From: Lactobacillus sp. CBA3605
Lineage (GTDB): Bacteria; Bacillota; Bacilli; Lactobacillales; Lactobacillaceae
DNA length: 64,000 nt
Direction of reading: 5' to 3'
NCBI RefSeq assembly: GCF_002970915.1
Contig: NZ_CP027190.1
Location: 744,001-808,000 of the forward strand
The translations under genes and the position numbers were made by a program. How positions within the stretch are numbered: the first letter of the stretch is position 1; each line of letters begins with the position of its first letter. Below, piece after piece: positions 59,181 to 64,000 of the stretch. Below the pieces are notes generated by a model that worked only from the letters and a program-made list of their open reading frames with translations, was not told the origin of the DNA and searched no databases.

Positions 59181-62100
59181 TTATAAGGCTTGCGTCACAA
59201 ATGATTGTGATTCTAAGACTTGCAAAATTGCAGCAACCGTATCTAAAGCGGTAAACAACGGAATGCCATGGGCAATTGCCGTATTACGAATCAACGTCCC
59301 ATCGTTTTCAGCTTGTTCTTCATCTGAAACGGTATTAATTACCACTTGAACTTGTCCCGCCTCCATTTGATGGCGTAAGTCATGTTCACCGGTTGCAATT
59401 TTATTGACCACCTTGACTGGTAAGCCAGCTGCGGTCAGGTCCGTGGCAGTGCCACTAGTCGCCATTAATTGGAAGCCCAGTTCATGGAACCGTTGGGCTA
59501 ATTGCCGCGCTTCAGGTTTATCATCATCGCGCACCGTAATCAAGACATTGCCATGGCTCGGTACGTGGAGTTTTGCTGCTTCAAAAGCTTTATATAACGC
59601 TTTTGCCATCGTCTGATCGCTCCCCATCACTTCACCAGTAGACTTCATTTCTGGTCCTAACAGACTGTCAACACGGTTCAACTTGGAAAATGAGAAGACT
59701 GGGGCTTTAACATGTACGAGTGGCCCCGGCTGCACTAAGCCCGTCGCATAGCCTTGCGCTTGCAGGGTTTGTCCTAGAATAACACGCGTTGCGACCCGGG
59801 CCATCGGAATCCCGGTAACCTTGCTTAAAAATGGCACCGTCCGACTAGCCCGGGGATTAACTTCAATCACATACACTTGCTCATCGTGAATGACAAATTG
59901 AATATTCATCATACCGATGCAGTTTAAAGTCAGGGCCAATTGTTTCGTATAAGTCACAATTTGTTGTTGCACCACTGCCGAAAGTGATTGTGGCGGATAG
60001 ACGGCCATCGAGTCTCCCGAATGGACGCCCGCTCGTTCGATATGTTCCATAATGCCCGGAATCAAGACCGTTTCACCATCACAGATGGCGTCCACTTCAC
60101 ATTCTTTACCGACTAAATATCGGTCCACTAACACCGGATGGTCATGAGAGACTTGGACCGCATTATGCATGTAATAGTCCAAATCCGCCCGTTTTTTAAC
60201 GATTTCCATCGCCCGACCACCTAATACATAACTTGGCCGAACTAAGACCGGATAGCCTAAGCGGTCCGCAATCGCCAATGCCGTGGCTTCATCACTAGCC
60301 GTATCGCCAGCTGGTTGTGGAATCTGTAATTGCTTAATCACCCGATCAAATTCATCGCGGTCTTCAGCACGGTTCACATCCGCCACGCTGGTGCCAAGAA
60401 TTTTAACACCACGTTTTGCTAACGGCGCAGCTAAATTAATCGCAGTCTGACCCCCAAATTGCACGATAACCCCTAAGGGCTGTTCCAAATCAATCACATT
60501 CAAAACATCTTCTAAGGTCAAAGGTTCAAAATATAGTTTATCGGAAATCGAGAAATCGGTTGAAACTGTTTCTGGATTGCTATTCATAATAATCGCTTCA
60601 TAACCAGCTTGTTGAATTGCTTTAACTGAATGAACCGTGGCATAATCAAATTCCACACCTTGCCCAATCCGAATCGGTCCAGAACCAAGAACTAAGACCG
60701 ATTGGCGTGCACTAACCTGACTTTCATTTTCAGTCTCATACGTGCCATAGTAATACGGCGTCGTGGAAGCAAATTCACCTGCACAAGTATCCACCATCTT
60801 ATAAACCGGCGTTAACTGATTAGCTTGCCGAAAATGGCGAACGGTATCAACTGTTTCGTGCCATAAATTGGCCACCGTCGCATCCGCAAACCCATTTTGT
60901 TTAGCAGTTGTCAGGATTTCCAGATTATCCGGCTGCGCGGTTAACGCTCGTTCAAGTTCAATCAAATGTAATAATTTATCCAAGTAGAATACGTTAATCT
61001 TGGTTAATTCCGCTAAGTCTTCAATCTGATACCCCCGACGAATCGCCGCGGCTAAGTAAAATAGCCGGTCATCTTGCGCATGAATCAGCTTATCGCTAAG
61101 CGTATCGTCGTCAACCGTTGCTAATGCCGGGTCATCAATATAAGTATGACCAATTTCTAGGGAGCGGACCGCTTTTAACGTGGCTTCTTCGATATTACGC
61201 CCAATGGCCATCACTTCGCCAGTGGCTTTCATTTGGGTGCCAAGACGCCGATCAGCATGGGTAAATTTATCAAATGGCCACCGTGGAATCTTGCAAACCA
61301 CGTAATCCAATGCCGGTTCAAACTCCGCATACGTGGTACCAGTAACCGGATTTTTAATTTCGTCTAAGTGCAACCCGACCGCAATTTTGGCAGCCATTTT
61401 CGCAATGGGATACCCCGTCGCCTTAGAGGCTAAGGCCGATGACCGACTTACCCGGGGGTTCACTTCGATAATATAATAGTTAAAACTGTTAGGGTCTAAG
61501 GCAAGTTGAACATTGCAGCCCCCTTCAATTTTCAATGCCCGAATAATCTTTAACGATGCATCCCGTAAACGTTGCACTTCACGATCAGATAAGGTTTGGA
61601 CGGGCGCATACACAATCGAATCCCCGGTATGAATTCCCACGGGGTCGAAGTTTTCCATGTTACAAACTACCATCGCATTATCGGCCGCATCCCGCATGAC
61701 TTCAAATTCAATTTCTTTATACCCAGCAATGCTTTGTTCAATCAAGACTTGGGTCACTGGCGACAACGCCAACCCATTTTCAGCAATCGTCCGTAAGTCG
61801 ACTTCGTTTTCAGCAATCCCACCGCCCGTGCCACCCATAGTAAAGGCCGGGCGCACGATGACCGGATAGCCGGTCGTTGTTGCAAAAGATACAGCATCTT
61901 CAACCGTATAAGCAATCCCTGAAGCTGGAACGGGTTCACCTAAGGTCTCCATCAGTTCTTTGAATTTCTCGCGATCTTCTGCTTGGTCAATTGCACTCAA
62001 CTTGGTTCCCAATAATTCAATTTTAAGTGCTGTTAAAATACCGGAATCTGCTAATTCCATCGCCATATTTAGCCCTTGTTGTCCACCTAAAGTCGGCAGA

Positions 62101-62357
62101 ATGGCATCCGGATGTTCCTTACGCAGAATTTGCGAAACGAACTCTAAAGTGATTGGTTCTAAGTAAACCTGATCGGCAATTTCTTTGTCCGTCATAATGG
62201 TCGCTGGATTTGAGTTAACTAAAACAACTTCATAGCCAAGTTCTTTTAAAGCTAAGCAAGCTTGGGTCCCAGAATAATCAAATTCAGCAGCTTGCCCAAT
62301 AATAATGGGGCCCGAACCAATGACCATAATTTTATGAATATCTGTGCGTTTAGGCAT
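59181..62357 (-). CDS. carB: Carbamoyl-phosphate synthase large subunit
   Basis: 1058 residues, two ATP-grasp halves: [20 protein letters not shown] near residue 12 and [20 protein letters not shown] near 557 mark the repeats; the C-terminal MGS-like regulatory domain (about 930-1058) contains [10 protein letters not shown]. Uses glutamine-derived ammonia, bicarbonate and two ATP to make carbamoyl phosphate. ATG overlaps the carA end by 8 bases. Its place in the pyr operon marks it as the pyrimidine-specific synthase (pyrAB). Confidence 0.97.
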   Translation of the reverse strand: MPKRTDIHKIMVIGSGPIIIGQAAEFDYSGTQACLALKELGYEVVLVNSNPATIMTDKEIADQVYLEPITLEFVSQILRKEHPDAILPTLGGQQGLNMAMELADSGILTALKIELLGTKLSAIDQAEDREKFKELMETLGEPVPASGIAYTVEDAVSFATTTGYPVIVRPAFTMGGTGGGIAENEVDLRTIAENGLALSPVTQVLIEQSIAGYKEIEFEVMRDAADNAMVVCNMENFDPVGIHTGDSIVYAPVQTLSDREVQRLRDASLKIIRALKIEGGCNVQLALDPNSFNYYIIEVNPRVSRSSALASKATGYPIAKMAAKIAVGLHLDEIKNPVTGTTYAEFEPALDYVVCKIPRWPFDKFTHADRRLGTQMKATGEVMAIGRNIEEATLKAVRSLEIGHTYIDDPALATVDDDTLSDKLIHAQDDRLFYLAAAIRRGYQIEDLAELTKINVFYLDKLLHLIELERALTAQPDNLEILTTAKQNGFADATVANLWHETVDTVRHFRQANQLTPVYKMVDTCAGEFASTTPYYYGTYETENESQVSARQSVLVLGSGPIRIGQGVEFDYATVHSVKAIQQAGYEAIIMNSNPETVSTDFSISDKLYFEPLTLEDVLNVIDLEQPLGVIVQFGGQTAINLAAPLAKRGVKILGTSVADVNRAEDRDEFDRVIKQLQIPQPAGDTASDEATALAIADRLGYPVLVRPSYVLGGRAMEIVKKRADLDYYMHNAVQVSHDHPVLVDRYLVGKECEVDAICDGETVLIPGIMEHIERAGVHSGDSMAVYPPQSLSAVVQQQIVTYTKQLALTLNCIGMMNIQFVIHDEQVYVIEVNPRASRTVPFLSKVTGIPMARVATRVILGQTLQAQGYATGLVQPGPLVHVKAPVFSFSKLNRVDSLLGPEMKSTGEVMGSDQTMAKALYKAFEAAKLHVPSHGNVLITVRDDDKPEARQLAQRFHELGFQLMATSGTATDLTAAGLPVKVVNKIATGEHDLRHQMEAGQVQVVINTVSDEEQAENDGTLIRNTAIAHGIPLFTALDTVAAILQVLESQSFVTQAL

Positions 62358-63444
62358 TGAAATTGCTTCCTTTCTGCGTCGTTGCTTGTGCAGCCATTAA
62401 ATCAATAAATTCATCAAAAACATGGTCAGCATCATGGGGGCCCGGGGCGGCGTCCGGATGATATTGAACTGAAAAGGCCGGATAGTGCCGATGTCTAACG
62501 CCTTCGACGGTACCGTCATTAATTTCTTCGTGCGTTATCATCAAGTCGGTTTGTACTAATGAGGCCCGATCCACCGCATAACCATGATTTTGGGACGTAA
62601 AGTCAATTCGGCCCGTCGCAATTTCTCGCACCGGATGATTGAAGCCCCGATGTCCAAATTTCATTTTGAAAGTATCGGCCCCATTTGCTAAAGCAAATAA
62701 CTGGTGCCCTAAACAAATACCAAAGAGTGGCACGTGCTTTTCAACTTCACGAATCATCGTCAACGCTTCAGGCACCGCTTTAGGATCACCCGGGCCATTC
62801 GTTAACATGATCCCATCTGGATTTAACGCTAGAATTTGGCTAGCCGTCGTGTTGTACGGTAACACGGTCACGTTACATTGTCGTTTAGCTAATTCTCGCA
62901 AAATGGAATGTTTCAACCCGAAATCAACCACGACCACGTTGGGTCCAGTAGCTGGATTCGGATAAGCATTGGTGGTAGAACTTTCAGCCACAACGGCCGC
63001 ATTCAAGACTGTGGCCTGTAGCCGCGTCACAGTATCTGATTTAACCGTATCCACAATGGTCGCCTTCATCGCTCCCATCGTCCGAATATGCTTCGTTACT
63101 GCACGCGTATCAATCCCCGTAATCCCAGGAATTCCTGTCATTTTCAAGTAATCATCCAACGACATTTCACTACGCCAATTGCTGGCACGACGGGCAAGTT
63201 CATGCACGACCACGCCTTTACAAGTCGGTGTTATTGATTCATGATCATCACGATTAATCCCATAATTACCAATTAAAGGATAGGTAAACATCAAGATTTC
63301 ACCATTATATGATTGATCTGTAATCGATTCTTGGTACCCACTCATGCCGGTATTAAAAACTAACTCACCGAGTGCAACTGTTGGCGCCCCAAAAGCGGTA
63401 CCGGGATAAATTGTCCCATCCGCTAAGACTAAATATCGTTTCAT
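62350..63444 (-). CDS. carA: Carbamoyl-phosphate synthase small subunit
   Basis: 364 residues from ATG 63444, which overlaps the pyrC stop by 4 bases (ATGA) and follows AAAGGAA; the longer frame to 63516 lies wholly within pyrC. N-terminal domain, then class I glutamine amidotransferase with the nucleophile Cys in [12 protein letters not shown] near residue 245 and His in FSVQYHPDA near 330. It releases ammonia from glutamine for CarB. Confidence 0.96.
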   Translation of the reverse strand: MKRYLVLADGTIYPGTAFGAPTVALGELVFNTGMSGYQESITDQSYNGEILMFTYPLIGNYGINRDDHESITPTCKGVVVHELARRASNWRSEMSLDDYLKMTGIPGITGIDTRAVTKHIRTMGAMKATIVDTVKSDTVTRLQATVLNAAVVAESSTTNAYPNPATGPNVVVVDFGLKHSILRELAKRQCNVTVLPYNTTASQILALNPDGIMLTNGPGDPKAVPEALTMIREVEKHVPLFGICLGHQLFALANGADTFKMKFGHRGFNHPVREIATGRIDFTSQNHGYAVDRASLVQTDLMITHEEINDGTVEGVRHRHYPAFSVQYHPDAAPGPHDADHVFDEFIDLMAAQATTQKGSNFNA

Positions 63445-64000
63445 GCTTGCCGTTCCTTTCCATAAACCACCTGACCGTCCACCAAGGTCATTAATACTTG
63501 ACCATAAACTTGCCAACCAATGAAGGGCGAATTATGACCTTTTGATTGCATTTGATCGGCTTTAATCTCATAAGCTTGATCCAAATTAATAATGGCAATA
63601 TCCGCAGGAACCCCGGGAGCTAGTCGACCAGCTTTTTTTAACCCAAATAATTGAGCGGGGTGCGTGCTCATCAAGGCCACTAATTGACCCAGCGTTAACA
63701 AACGGGACTTAACTAGGGCGGTATATAACGTAGCAAAAGCCGTTTCTAGTCCCGTAATTCCAAAAGCCGCGGTTCGCATTGAACCCGCTTTTTGCGCATC
63801 CGTATGCGGCGCATGATCCGTCGCAATCATATCAATGGTCCCATCGAGTAACCCCGCAATTAAGGCGGCACGATCCTGCGGTGACCGTAATGGCGGATTC
63901 ATCTTCAACATCGGATTATCGGACGTAATATCCGTATCAGTTAATAATAAGTGGTGCGGCGAAACTTCACACGTGACGTTAATGCCAGCCCGTTTGGCGT
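63441..64000 (-). CDS. pyrC: Dihydroorotase (C-terminal part)
   Basis: Partial: the frame stays open to the window end, so the 5' half lies beyond 64000. Visible: [12 protein letters not shown] near the cut (metal-ligand His), [16 protein letters not shown] with the catalytic Asp, [10 protein letters not shown] and the C-terminal [10 protein letters not shown]. It closes carbamoyl aspartate to dihydroorotate, class I amidohydrolase type. carA overlaps its stop codon. Confidence 0.95.
   Translation of the reverse strand, partial: AKRAGINVTCEVSPHHLLLTDTDITSDNPMLKMNPPLRSPQDRAALIAGLLDGTIDMIATDHAPHTDAQKAGSMRTAAFGITGLETAFATLYTALVKSRLLTLGQLVALMSTHPAQLFGLKKAGRLAPGVPADIAIINLDQAYEIKADQMQSKGHNSPFIGWQVYGQVLMTLVDGQVVYGKERQA

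Noticed and set aside
1..64000. CRISPR arrays, tRNA or rRNA genes, insertion sequences, att sites
   Set aside because: No regularly spaced direct repeats, no cloverleaf or rRNA segments noticed, no transposase or integrase frames.

Overview
The window looks like chromosomal DNA of a Lactiplantibacillus species (the L. plantarum group of Lactobacillaceae). The best evidence is the acm2 autolysin, with an Ala/Ser/Thr-rich region, a GH73 domain and five SH3 repeats. Supporting evidence is the neighbouring set of usp, RluA-family pseudouridine synthase, phosphoketolase, zwf, aminotransferase-dapA, rexBA (addBA) and a pyrC-carAB-pyrDFE operon without pyrK. The species itself is inferred from memory of gene content, not from a search. 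Most of the window is ordinary core genome. I see no rRNA, tRNA, CRISPR array, complete insertion sequence, prophage or origin.

Layout. 1-2290: end of a GntR(YtrA)-ABC operon and a glcU-gdh pair for free glucose. 2.5-8.0 kb: hydrolases, an M3 peptidase, an XRE regulator paired with a methyltransferase-like gene, and a thioredoxin-like protein. 8.1-9.6 kb: a cystathionine lyase behind a T-box leader. 9.6-16.4 kb: an accessory-looking patch with two MerR regulators, a DHA2 efflux pump, an NAD(P)-binding reductase, a DedA protein, a Ser/Thr-rich surface protein, a decayed membrane gene and six promoters of MerR type with 19-bp spacers. 16.5-21.2 kb: lplA operon, a promoter-to-terminator unit with no convincing gene (candidate small RNA), and acm2. 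21.7-28.1 kb: usp, pseudouridine synthase, phosphoketolase and a GntR regulator whose operator-like palindrome is found both at the phosphoketolase promoter and in the regulator/ybaK intergenic region.

28.2-37.7 kb holds an orphan LytTR response regulator, MarR-YczE, small heat-shock and CorC-like genes. It also holds a quorum-sensing type two-component system whose kinase is cut by one in-frame TAG codon, beside an enterocin-A-type immunity gene; this looks like the rest of a bacteriocin regulation locus. nrdI follows. 37.8-49.3 kb is central metabolism: fumarase with an MFS pump, TetR/SDR, zwf, a MocR regulator divergent from aminotransferase-dapA, and small genes. 49.4-56.7 kb is rexBA with a LexA-type box. 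56.8-64.0 kb is the distal pyrimidine operon, with overlapping genes and a strong terminator; pyrC runs off the window end.

Convergent gene pairs are nearly always separated by a strong bidirectional hairpin terminator. Many start codons below were moved from the longest open frame to the codon with a proper Shine-Dalgarno sequence; coordinates reflect that choice.
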